Source: Condylostoma magnum (taxonomy: Eukaryota; Ciliophora; Heterotrichea; Heterotrichida; Condylostomatidae). From it: a stretch of DNA of 29,722 bases. The position numbers and the translations under genes are program-made. This document shows, piece by piece, positions 12,025-22,120 of this stretch. The number at the start of each line of letters is the position of its first letter. Positions within the stretch are counted from its first letter, which is position 1. Below the pieces are notes generated by a model. It worked only from the letters and a program-made list of their open reading frames with translations, was not told the DNA's origin and made no database searches. Location: positions 24,213-53,934 of the forward strand of contig CAKKTI010000113.1 of assembly GCA_920105805.1 (NCBI GenBank), given 5' to 3'.

Positions 12025-12382
12025 TAGAGTAGTCTATAAATTAAAAATAGAAGAGATAGTATACATAATTGAAATCATATTTATTGTAATTAGTTGACTT
12101 CATTTGTTTTATATTGATATTTAGTACTTATTTATAATCTTTGATGGAAATGAGTATATCATTATGAATAGTCAACTAATGAATATTTTTTACCAGTTAG
12201 TAATTAAAATTAAGTTGAATAGCAAGATAAAGAAATTGCAAAAGATTTGTAAAGGCACAAAATTTAATAGTTAAGTACTCAAAAATGGATAATAGCATAA
12301 TCTATTCAATTTCCTTTTATGATTAAATGTTAGTATTGATTCCTATAAAACTAATTAAACTATAATTTAACTATCTATATTA
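12025..12382. other. Convergent intergenic region without a supported gene
   Basis: This stretch lies between the ends of the carboxypeptidase (+) and coiled-coil (-) genes and is much longer than the other convergent gaps here. In the carboxypeptidase frame, positions 12165-12333 give a Gln/Lys-rich reading (VEQQDKEIAKDLQRHKIQQL) ending in TAG, but it has no start and follows a region rich in TGA and aromatic codons. An inverted repeat lies at 12089-12180. No RNA gene was recognised. Confidence 0.4.
12089..12180. repeat. Short inverted repeat (11-bp arms)
   Basis: ATTAGTTGACT at 12089-12099 is matched by its exact reverse complement at 12170-12180, bounding 92 bp. The arms extend imperfectly inward. 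No target-site duplication is clear. It could form a hairpin in the 3' region of the carboxypeptidase transcript, or be a very short MITE-like remnant, or chance in AT-rich DNA. Confidence 0.35.
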
Positions 12383-15364
12383 TTACTTATCAATATTTCT
12401 TGAATTAGCTGCATTAATATAATCTTTTATAGAAGGTAAGCTAGCTTTCTCCCCTGCAGATCTTCTTATAATCCTTTTTCTCCTACTTTACGCCTTTATC
12501 ATAGTTAAGCTCGTTTTAGCTTAAACACCTTCTGGAAATTAGATATCCCCAACAGAAGAATTATGTAAAATACCTGAAATTGCATTTGTTGACGTCAATG
12601 AGGGCGAGTCTTTTAGTAGTTTTTTGGAGTGTTAACTTATAATATAATTTCTTGGAGATATTTAGCAAGAGTGTTATTATAAGGCAGCACTTTACTAAAT
12701 TATAGGAGTTTGCTAAGAAGATACAGTTTTTGATGTTTATGGAGTGGAAGCTCTACTAACTTATATTTCTTAATCATTTACTTCTTAGCTAATTTGTATT
12801 GACTAGTCTTAAGTTTAGGGCTTTTAAATATCACTTTTTAAAGGTTTGTAATATTCTATAATAGATGAAATAGGTTATTTTGCTTTTTTGAATTAAGTAG
12901 GTATTTATGCAATTAATTCTTAGAAGCTTTTCTTATATCAGTCTTTCTATTGCATCTTTTAATTTGCTTGTAGTTAAAGATCAATAGTTTTAAAATCTTT
13001 ACTTCTAAGTAAAATAAGCAATTCTTCTATAGTCATTTTTAGTTGTTCTTATAGTTGCATTGAGCTGTTTTTCTCATCTAGTAGCTATTAATTAATTTGT
13101 TGTAAATTTATATTATCTTCTGTAATCTACTAATATTCGTTATTAACCTTCATGATTGTTTGCTCTTATTACATAATATCTTAAATTAAGTTTTCAATTT
13201 ACATTTAAAATTATTCGGTTTATTTTCCAATGATTTCCTTTTCTTATGCTAATTGAATAGATTGATCCTAATCTTTCTATTTTATTATTTCTACATATGA
13301 GTCTGCTAAAATATTAAGAGTATCAAGTTTTCGTTACTTTTCTTCACCAAGTATTATTTGATCTTATAGATCTGATTTTAATTTCTCAGTTAATTCTACT
13401 GAATTATCATATTCATCCTATAGATTCTACAGTTTTCATCGTTAAGTATCAGATTCTAATTAAACTTACTGGAATTGATAAAGATTTTCAGTATAGTCTT
13501 TTCTTAATTATGCTTACTTTTCTCTCTACTCATCTTAATCTTTGTCACTTTTACTATTTTTATCCTATATTTCTTTTATTTGATTGTATAAGCTGTCGAT
13601 TGTTTACTAAAGACTGCTCTTCTATTATTCATTTTGTTTCATTGAAGAACTAATCCTTTCTTCATACCTTCTAATCTGTTATTACAACTTATCATTCTCC
13701 AAAGAATAACTATTAGCCGACAATCTGCTTTATTCTAATTCATTTTAGCTTTAATTGTAATACTTTTTGTATATGCTTTTTTTCTCCTGTATTTCAATAA
13801 CCTAACGTTCAAGCTCATGTCTTTTTCTGCCTATTTCCTCATTCAATTATAGCTGTTTTTTTATTTCATTGTTTTTACTATGCAACATTTCTTTTAAATC
13901 AGTAATTTCTCTTTGTTACCTATCAATTAAATGCTTTTAGTGATCTACTTCAATAGTTTTACTTTCTAGGTTTTCTTTCAAATCTTTATTTTCTTCCCTT
14001 AAGTTTTAAAATCGTGTATGTTCATTCGCATATTTTTGTCTAAGTTGCCTAAATTTCTAATTATTTTCTTCTAATCTTGTTTCTATTTCAGCAATATGAC
14101 AATTCAGCCTTTCATTTTATTCTCTTATACGAAGTTTCTGCATTTCTAACTAATTTATTAATTCTAAATCTTCAAGTCTTTAATTTTCATAAGTTTACAT
14201 TTGCATCTTAACCTATGCTGAATTATTTATCAGCTTTTAAATCTCTTCTCTTTACTAAGAGCTTAATTAACTTAAATCAACACTTTAAACACTCAGTTCT
14301 TAGACCCTGGAGTCTAAATTGTCCTTTCTCATAGTAATTACTTTAATTTTCTACTATAAATGTTTATTTTCTTACTATTACTCTAACTACTTGCTAGTTA
14401 GTGTATAAATAGTTTACTCTTTATCTTTAATCTTATCTTACAACTAATTATTAAAAGTTTACATCTCATTGCAATTTTCCCTTAAGTGTTGAATCTATCT
14501 TTCAAAATCTCTCTGTCTAGCCATCATATAATTAACTTTAGTTTCCATTTATATTCGTATTGCAACTTCTTCTTCCTATCCTTCTCCATTCATTGATAGC
14601 TCATATTCCAGTTCTTTAACTTTAAGCATCTGTTATTCCAGCTCTCTCTGTAATTAATCTGATCTAAACTTAAATTATAAGACTTATTGCATCATATCTT
14701 ATTCATTCTCCTTTAACTTTGTAATTTTTTCATCAAATAGTGTTTTAAGTCTATCTATTTCCTAGTCTCTTTCTTCATCAATCTTTTTAATGAGGAGCTG
14801 ATAATCTAATAGTGAACAGTACTCTAATAATATTGCATAGACTTTCCAGGTTGAGGTTATTATTTAGTACTTATGTGGTGAATGCTTTACTATTTAATGC
14901 AGTGAGTTGTAAAATCCCAGTGAATATACAAACAGTAATCTATAAAGCTTGTCTACTTATCTACTGGTTAGTTATCAAGAAACCAGATTAGGCTTATCTA
15001 GGCCGTACTTTGATATATATGATCTGTACTCTTATTTGACTAATTTTTCTGGAGCTTCAACGATTTCTTTGTCTTTTATTATTTGATTCAATCATTGTTC
15101 AAGAATTCTTGCGTTAAGTTTCCCTGATCTTAATTAACTCTTGGATGATTGTTGGGAGTAAGGGGCTAAATTTGGAATTTTAACTGTGTTAGGGGGTATT
15201 GGACTTAAGCTTCTAGTCTTTTTACCTTATTTTGGGTGAATAAATCTATCTAAATCATGGGCTTAAAAGGGATTTTATACAGATTTTGGAAAGCATTAAG
15301 GAGAAAGTCTTCTTTTTATTGATTTAAAACCTTGTTTTGATATGTTGTAAGATTTATTTCTCAT
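12383..15364 (-). CDS. Large coiled-coil protein (cytoskeletal/basal-body type), function unknown
   Basis: One unbroken frame of 993 residues (TAA/TAG as Gln) has three parts. Residues 1-100 are basic and Pro/Ser-rich. Residues about 110-190 form a folded-looking helical domain (WQLTSRQVDKLYRLLFVYSLG, TWKVYAILLEYCSLLDYQLLI). From about 190 to 830 the sequence is almost continuous heptad-type coiled coil rich in Glu, Gln, Lys and Leu. The C-terminus is Ser-rich then strongly basic (SRRKRIIRRSAGEK). This plan is common in ciliary and centrosomal proteins, but no specific family is recognised. The gene ends with two TAA codons in tandem, after 33 codons with no TAA/TAG. It is divergent from the zinc-finger gene across 140 bp. 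Confidence 0.8.
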
Positions 15365-15504
15365 TTTTATTATTTAGTTAAATAGTATTAAGGAGTGCTT
15401 CAATATTTGTTAAGTTTTGTAGGATACTATAAACAAAAGGGTTGAAAAAATGATTAAACCGTCAATAAAAAGATTTGATAAATTAATAAAGTTCTTATAT
15501 AAAA
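15365..15504. promoter_or_regulatory. Divergent spacer, presumed bidirectional promoter
   Basis: This 140-bp spacer separates the starts of the coiled-coil gene (-) and the zinc-finger gene (+). An ATG near 15450 in another frame runs through KPSIKRFDKLIKFL but does not connect to the zinc-finger frame. Promoter function is inferred only from position. Confidence 0.35.
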
Positions 15505-16545
15505 ATGAATATCCCAACTAGTCCTTTCAAAATTCCTCAAAAAATACAAAGAGAGTAAGAAGTTTAATTTGAGGTACAGGAAAGCAATAAAAATAAGCGA
15601 AGATCTAAAAATGACCCCAATGGCAGAACTTATATTTGTGGTTGCAGCAAAATGTATCTTAGCTACCCGGCTCTTTACACCCATATAAAAACAAAGCATT
15701 CCGGCATAAATCCGGAAGGAACCAACGCTCCTTAGTACAAAAACGGTCGAGGCAGAGGACGTCCTAGGAAGATAAGAGAAACCACAGCTCCTATAAAAGA
15801 AAGAGCAACACATCCTAGTGATAATATAAGGGGAAATCCCCTACAAGCTGATGAAATTGTATATGTAAGGCAATTAGGGCATTATCAGGAATAAGGAGCC
15901 AATTTGTTGCAAGGATTTCCTAAGTTATATAAGAATAATCTAGAAATTACTCATCCATTGATGGAAATTGTAAGAGAGTAGAAGGATATTTGGGATTAAG
16001 TATAAAGAGGACAAAAGCCTGTGACTAAGAAAAATACATGTGACTGGGTTTTTGGGAAATTCCTACTAGAGCATGGCATTGTGTGTAATGATGAATTGTA
16101 TAGAAATCTTGTGACTTTTATTTGCCTATTTTAGCAGTTCTTGAACGATGAAGTTGAGATTTATCAGGAGGGAAGGTATACTGAAATAATGACATGTGAA
16201 GATTTACCATAATATGCGAATTCATTTAAACTGTATTTGAATCAAAAGGCTATTAGAGTTGAAGAGCCCTTTTTTCAAGAACTAATATCACACTTTTTTC
16301 AATGGCTGTACTCACATGGATTCACTCACATGTGTCCTAGTAGTTAGTTAATTAATGTCTTTTTAAAATGGCATATTTATGCAAATGGCGCACACCTTGA
16401 ATATGGTGATTATTATAAAAACTTTAATGGAAGCTGTAGGTATTTATTTGATTATAGAATATATATTTAATCAGCACTGCTATATAATAAGGAGTACTTG
16501 ATTACTAATAAAATTAATACATATAAATCCTTTAAATTCTTATAA
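15505..16545 (+). CDS. C2H2 zinc-finger and AT-hook nuclear protein
   Basis: The 346-residue protein has one zinc finger of unusual spacing, YICGCSKMYLSYPALYTHIK followed by TKH: Cys45-X-Cys47, 12 residues, His60-X4-His65. An AT-hook (GRGRGRPRK, residues 81-89) follows at once, so minor-groove DNA binding in the macronucleus is likely. The rest is an alpha-helical region without a recognised domain (QLGHYQEQGANLL, CDWVFGKFLLEHGIVCNDELYR, FFQWLYSHGF). Similar single-finger proteins are known to occur in ciliates, but the target is unknown. It ends at TAA 16543-16545; the convergent USE1 gene ends at 16547, leaving one base between the stops. If translation read through, the frame would continue antisense to the USE1 membrane helix. 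Confidence 0.8.
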
Positions 16546-16546
16546 A

Positions 16547-17145
16547 CTATAAATCTTCGTTTCTCGGAATAGTTAAATACCTGGTGCTTGGGAACCAAAA
16601 AATGATATTTAACATTACAAAAAATAGCCCTAATGAGAAAATAACGATTATCAGCGATTTTAAGCTTTAGAACCATGATACTCTGGCGTTTATCTAATTA
16701 ATATTTTTCATCTCTTTTTCTAATTTTGATGTACTCTTTTCTTACTAGTTTAATATTTTTTCTAATACTGGGTTATCACTTAAAAGGCCATCATGCAGTA
16801 CCAATGCGCTGTTTTTCATTTCCTTAGCTAATTCTAGTATATCTCCAGCTAAATTTTCCTATGTTTCTTCTTGCTGTTCTTGCTGTCTTATTCCGAGTAT
16901 CTTTTCCTTTTACTGCTGATATCCCCCATGCAGGAAAATCCTGTACTTGGTTAATTTGTTGGAAAGCTGAGATTTTACTTCTGATTCCATTTCGGTTGAT
17001 GACAAAAGTTTCTCAAAATACTCTATAAACTAATTAAATTTACTGGGGCACTTTTAATTTTATCAAATTGTTGTAATTATTCGTCTATTTTTATTGATAA
17101 TCTTTGGAGATTAATTCTATTTTTAACATTTTTCTTAGAGAACAT
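16547..17145 (-). CDS. USE1: Vesicle transport SNARE USE1 (Qc-SNARE), with one short intron
   Basis: USE1 is an ER tail-anchored Qc-SNARE that works with Sec20, Syntaxin 18 and Sec22 in Golgi-to-ER retrograde transport. After removing a 14-nt candidate intron (17030-17043) the protein has 194 residues. The N-terminus INLQRLSIKIDEQLQQFDK plus FIEYFEKLL resembles the family start. The SNARE stretch is ENLAGDILELAKEMKNSALV and LSDNPVLEKILNQQEKSTSK, followed by a C-terminal membrane helix (SLIIVIFSLGLFFVMLNIIF) as expected for a tail anchor. It ends at TAG 16547-16549 after about 40 codons with no TAA/TAG. The protein is shorter than human USE1 (259). The ATG at 17145 is the only one giving the conserved N-terminus. 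Confidence 0.78.
17030..17043 (-). other. Candidate 14-nt intron in USE1
   Basis: On the minus strand the bases GTAAATTTAATTAG interrupt the USE1 frame. Removing them joins KIKSAP to FIEYFEKLL, and both sides match the USE1 pattern in the joined frame only. Heterotrichs (Stentor, Blepharisma) are known for 15-16-nt introns, so 14 nt would be at or below the known limit. A sequencing or assembly indel, or a translational frameshift, would give the same picture. Confidence 0.5.
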
Positions 17146-17387
17146 ATTAAGTTTATAGAATTTATCTACTATTGTTTTTAGGCAACTATATTGTTATAAA
17201 GTGATTAAGCGTTATTAAGTACGTATAGTACTGCTAAAAGCTATAGTTATGATTAAATTTTGTTTGTATAAAAGTTTAAATTTGTTCTACTTCGACATTT
17301 TCTTTAACGTTTATAGATTATTTGTCCCTTATATTCAAGAAAATAGAAATAATTAAAAGATAATGGATAGCATAGCACAAAATCAGC
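17146..17387. other. Divergent AT-rich spacer
   Basis: No gene is seen in these 242 bp between the USE1 start (-) and the AT-hook protein (+). An ATG at 17363 opens a short frame (MDSIAQNQHVEFSLILG) that does not stay with the likely coding frame. It presumably carries promoters for both flanking genes. Confidence 0.35.
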
Positions 17388-18755
17388 ATGTTGAATTTTC
17401 TTTGATTTTAGGGCTATTATTTGACTTATTTGTGTGAATTGATCTCTAATTACGAGTTAAATGTTATGATATATCAAAGTAATAAAAGGAACTACTATGA
17501 GATACGACTATTTGCTCATTTGAGACTATAAATTTTAGTAAAAGAAAATCATATAGTATATGCAATTTATGTAATAGAGTTAGCAGAATAAGGATTTATG
17601 TATATACAATGCCCCAAAATGAAGAATTAAAGGCTTGAATAACGAAATTTTTGCTATAGTTCCTATAAAAATGACATTATTTTTTCTATATATGGAAATC
17701 AAATTTATCTCTTTCAATATGTCGAATCGAACGTCCTAAGAGCTTTTCAATGCTCTAGATATAATTTGTAATTTACAACTAACCTTTATAATAATAGTTA
17801 AATGAAAAGTTTGCCTGTCAATATTGTAAAACCTAGGGTATCAAATCAAGGCGACAATGAGCCTTTATCGGTAGAAGTCTAAAGCTTTCTTTAAATCTTC
17901 AATCTAAATCATCCCGTGTGTAGAGAACAAAGCAGGAAAAGACTTCCTAAGCCAAAAATAATCCAGGCAGGACGTCCAAGAGGGTCTTTTCAATCAATCA
18001 TTACAAGTTTTTCTCATATAAGAAAGATAACAAAACTTAAAGCTAAGCTCATTAACTAGGAGGACCGATAATAGCTCAAACAGCAGACTTTTAACCGGCT
18101 AAAGAAGGAGACTCTTATATCAATCGTCATCAGAGGACTCAGGAAAGGTTTAAAAGTTGCTTTAAGGTAAAATTATCTATCTAAGGCTAAAAAAGCACTG
18201 AGACTTAAAGGACTGCATACCTTCGACTGTAATAACCCGTTTCAAAGGTAAAGCTGGCTATAATTTGTTGAGATTATTAATCAATAGCATTTGCAAGACA
18301 CAGCTAAATAAATTGCGAATTATGGAAGAATAATCAGCTTTAATATGGATCTTGTTTACAACATTCTAGGTAGTAGCTTTTCTGCATACTATCTTTATTA
18401 GTTATACTTAGAAAAACTGGTATTTTAAGACATTAATCCAGAATGACTCATAAAACGATTTAATATAGTGTGTTGCTTTGAAGATAATCATACAAAAATG
18501 TGCATAGACAAATGAAATAGTTTATTCTTATATCTAAAGTATGAATTATTACCAGAAGCAACTATCATATATAATAAAAAGCATATGAAAGCAGCTTAGA
18601 TTGATTAGTAAGCATTTAAATGGGCAAAAAAAGTTTTAATATGGTTTTAGGTATTTTTAAATATCATATAAAGGTTAAAATATTATGTAAAACAAAGTAT
18701 TAAAATAGAAAATAAAACATTAGCTAACTACGAAAAGTTAAAACTTGTTGGTTGA
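17388..18755 (+). CDS. Basic protein with AT-hook-like motif, unknown function
   Basis: A single frame of 455 residues runs from an ATG at 17388 to TGA 18753-18755. The first 135 residues (CELISNYELNVMIYQSNKRN, DIIFSIYGNQIYLFQYVESN) look like a compact folded domain but match no family I know. The middle is very basic and contains AGRPRGSF (core GRPRG, residues 195-199), similar to an AT-hook, then Lys/Arg-rich helices. The C-terminal third is helical (LVYNILGSSFSAYYLYQLYL). An in-frame TAA at 17799-17801 directly precedes an ATG at 17802, so two abutting genes (17388-17801 and 17802-18755) are an alternative. The TGA end overlaps the end of importin alpha by 28 bp; an earlier TAA at 18669 is possible, but TAA/TAG are absent from the 27 codons before the TGA, as in other gene ends here. 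Confidence 0.58.
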
Positions 18756-20314
18756 TTTTCAAGTAGGTTTGTTAGTTCATCAATATCTCCATAATTTGCC
18801 TAAAGCACTTTAATAGCCAAATTACTCAATTTGATTTGATTTGATACAGCAATGGTTTCTAGTTATTCTTTGCCGCCCAATATTTGAAAATTATTTAAAA
18901 AGTCTGTATAATAAAACCCGTATTCAATATCAGATATTTTAAGTAAGTGGAATACTCTATCAATTCCTTCGATTATATTGTAAACATTTTCTTAGTCAGT
19001 TTCTTATATTAACCATTAAGCAAACGTTTCAAAGATATTCATTTCTACTGCTTTAAAAACAGCCTAAGTATCCTGAACAATTACTAAATTGACTAATGCA
19101 TGGATACATTATTTCCTTACTTCTAAATCTTGTATTAAATCTATATTTTGCATAAATCTGAAGCAAGAGCTGCTGAGAATTTCATAAACGTATTCGGATC
19201 TAATGGCTAGTATATTGCTAAGCATAAAACAAGCCATGAATTATAAGTGATTACTTGAAGAGCTTAAAAGTATAACTATATGCTAGATTAAACCATATTT
19301 TAAAACTTCTAAGGTTTACCTATCATCGCCTATACTTAGAATATTAGATACAACATCAACTGCTTCTAGCTATAATTTTACATTAGGATGCTGTATCAAT
19401 TTTATAATTCTCTAGATTATACGCAAATTGATTAAATACTGAATGTTTTTTTGACTATTCATACACAGATGCTTAAATGCTACCAAAGCTTGGATTTTCA
19501 CTTATTCTGATTCTTATTAAAACAAAAAATAACACTTTTCGATTATTTATTCTTCTATAATTTAATTCACATTTCCTTTGTATCTGACTAAATTTGCCAA
19601 AAGCCACGCTATTGTTTCTTAGTACGAAGGGTTTTTAGTGCAGTTTAAAAATTCATAGATTTTTTAGAAATTGCTCATTACTAATATCTTATCTCTTAAT
19701 AGTTTATTCTCTGCAGCTATATTACTTAATAAAAATACAGTTTACTCAATAGTTTCCTCATCTTAACAGTTTAGAAGATTATTCAAAATATTTAGTATCC
19801 CAAATTAATCTAAAATCTAAGGTATTAAGTCTAGATACGACAAGTTTACCAGAATAACAAATGATATTTTTCTTAGCTGTGTATTGTTCTATTAGATATT
19901 GTTTATAAGTCCATTAAAACATCCTTATTGATTAAAAATTATCTACAGTAAATTATGACTTTATAATATGATTGATTTGAATAGTTCTAATAGCTACAAA
20001 TCTTACTCTCAATTTTATCCTTCCATAATCTACAATAATTAAATTAACAAGCTTTTACCATCTTAGGTCCTCTTTAATTACTAATATCTTTCCACTAATT
20101 CATCTGTAAGTAAGGATTAATCAAATGCAACTAATAAAGCTTTATTATTAGAGTTTTCAGATACATCATCTTCCTAAAATCTTCTTTTATTAAATAAATT
20201 CTACCTATTCTTTTTGCGTAGCTCTATAAACTTATCTTCCCTAATTTTGACAAGATTTTCAATGCCTGGAGCATTACAAAAAGTATCCAATCTTTGTTAA
20301 AACTTTATTTCCAT
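18728..20314 (-). CDS. Importin subunit alpha (karyopherin alpha)
   Basis: Importin alpha carries classical NLS cargo to the nuclear pore together with importin beta. The 528-residue protein has a normal length. An N-terminal importin-beta-binding region is visible (KIREDKFIELRKKNRQNLFN, KRRF, residues about 24-48). It is followed by about ten ARM repeats; clear ones include ISFVILVNLSYLD, EQTVFLLSNIAAEN, QETIAWLLANLVRYKG, LQLEAVDVVSNILSIGD, LQFMACFMLSNILA and RKQCIHALVNLVIV. It ends at TAG 18728-18730, 23 codons after the last in-frame TAG-Gln. No intron is needed. Its ATG is 15 bp from the ATG of the divergent coiled-coil gene. Confidence 0.92.
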
Positions 20315-20329
20315 TTATTACAAAATATC
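20315..20329. promoter_or_regulatory. 15-bp gap between divergent start codons
   Basis: Only 15 AT-rich bases separate the importin alpha ATG (-) from the coiled-coil gene ATG (+). The two 5' untranslated regions cannot both fit unless the transcripts overlap or start within a few bases of the ATGs, so promoter signals must lie in coding sequence or be extremely short. Confidence 0.5.
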
Positions 20330-22102
20330 ATGTCAAGTGCACAGCTTTAGATTGAAAATGAGTCCTTGAAGGAAATAATAAAAGAAATCGAATAAAAATA
20401 AGGAAATGACTTAGCAGCTAAATGAAGAGCTAAAACTTTATAGGAAATGATGAGGAATAAAACCTAATTAATCAGTTTTTAATAAGACAGAAGGCGCCTT
20501 GATGAGTAGTTATAAAAACTGATTGTAAAAGAGTCTGATAATAGGTAATAACTAAATCTGTGTATTAAAGAGCTAGAAAAGGTAAGATTTGATAATAAAA
20601 AATTGCTTGAAGAGGTTAAGTATTGTAAAATAAGGGAGGATAAGTATAAAGATCACACTGATGTATATTAAAGAACTTTTGCATGTTTACCTTAGGAGTT
20701 CTAAACGAAACTGGATATGCTTGGACAAGTTTAAACTAAGGTTGAATATTTCAATACTAAATTATACTATTTTTCAAAGAGAATAAATGATTATAAGTAC
20801 TTTAAAAATAGGAATTTATCAGTAATGCGTAAATTAAGGTAGAAAAATTAAGAAATGAAGTAAAAAATTATGAAAAGTGAAAGTGATGAAAGACTAGTCA
20901 ATCAAATTGTGGGAAAATTAAAGGAAAAGCTAAATGAAAAGAAAAATGTTATAGATTAGCTCAAGGTGCAAATCACATAAGCAAGTTAAGACGGTGAAAG
21001 GTATAAAGGATAAATGCAGTATGAGATTTAAAACATTTATAGCGAACATAAAGAAAAATACGAAAAATTAATAAAAAGTAAAGATGAAGAAATAGATTTC
21101 CTCAATGCATAAATTTTATAGCTTTAATAAGACCTTAGTGACAAAGAGAACATACAATAGAATCTAACTCAATAAATAAAAACACTTGAAGAGAGTGTAA
21201 TTCTAGAAAAGGACAATATAGATAAATTATCAAAGTAATATAATGAATCTGATAAGCTTAATAAAGAACTACAGATTGAATTAGACTCTCTTAAATAATC
21301 TTCAGAAAAGTATACTTAGTAATTAAAATAAGACTACCAAGAATAATAAGCAAAATTAAGTGATACCTAATAATAATTCTAAATCTAGCTAAAAGAACTA
21401 AAGTAAAAGTATAAATAGGAAATTTAGATAATTCATTAAGACTATAAAAGATAACTAAAGTAAAAAGTGTTAGACAATGAGGAATCCTTTTATAAATTAG
21501 AACGTTCTATTAGGGAAGTTAGGTCAGAAAGAGATTTACTGCTATAAGAAATTTCCCGATAAGAAAAGTCTTAAATAGATAACAGCACATAAACAATAAC
21601 TGCTTAGAAGTTTCAACCGCTGAGGCCAGCTTAACCTAAATTATCAGAACTTGAATAACTCGCCGAGGAGTTATTGTCATCGTAATAATTTAATATTTCT
21701 TTATAATTCAAAATGGTTTAAAGCTAGATAGAAAGTGCTAAAAGGAATTTAAAGGAAAATAATAGAAAAATTACCTAATTAAATCAAGAAAACTTTAATA
21801 AAAGGCTAGTAAGGGTTTAAGAGTATATTGAATAACTCAAATAAGTAATTGACACAAAATCTGATATGGTAATACCAGAAGAAGAGCTTGATATTACAGT
21901 TTAGAATATTGATGGAGTAATTGTAAAAACAATCTGTATTGATAATTATTATGAAGAGCAGTAATACACTGAAAGTTCGGAAGATTTAAGTAGTTAACTT
22001 TGTATCTAATAATTTTAGTATATAATTCCCTAATTAATAAATGTACAGAAATATAATAAACCTTTAAAATGATAACTTATGTCTCCTAAATTCTTTAAAT
22101 AA
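20330..22102 (+). CDS. Coiled-coil protein, function unknown
   Basis: The 590-residue protein (TAA/TAG as Gln) is coiled coil from near the start to about residue 545, with runs such as KELEKVRFDNKKLLEEVKY, IVGKLKEKLNEKKNVIDQL and LERSIREVRSERDLLLQEI. A short non-helical interval near residue 425 (AQKFQPLRPAQPKLSELEQL) separates two coiled-coil blocks, and an acidic patch (PEEELDITVQNIDG) precedes the tail. Gln is exceptionally frequent and mostly coded by TAA/TAG. No family is recognised; a cytoskeletal or basal-body role is a guess from the plan. It ends with TAA at 22100-22102, though TGA and TAA also occur 8-9 codons earlier, so the end is less sure than elsewhere. The next gene starts 18 bp downstream on the same strand. 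Confidence 0.82.
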
Positions 22103-22120
22103 TTAACTTCATACTCTAAA

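Noticed and set aside
12028-12333. Extension of the carboxypeptidase to TAG 12331-12333
   Set aside because: The frame is open, but it has several TGA codons within about 30 codons, aromatic-rich content and a TAA 10 codons before the end; tandem TAA-TAG at 12022-12027 is the better end.
15454-15813. 119-residue minus-strand open frame opposite the zinc-finger gene
   Set aside because: It overlaps the zinc finger and AT-hook coding sequence; the plus-strand motifs are much stronger.
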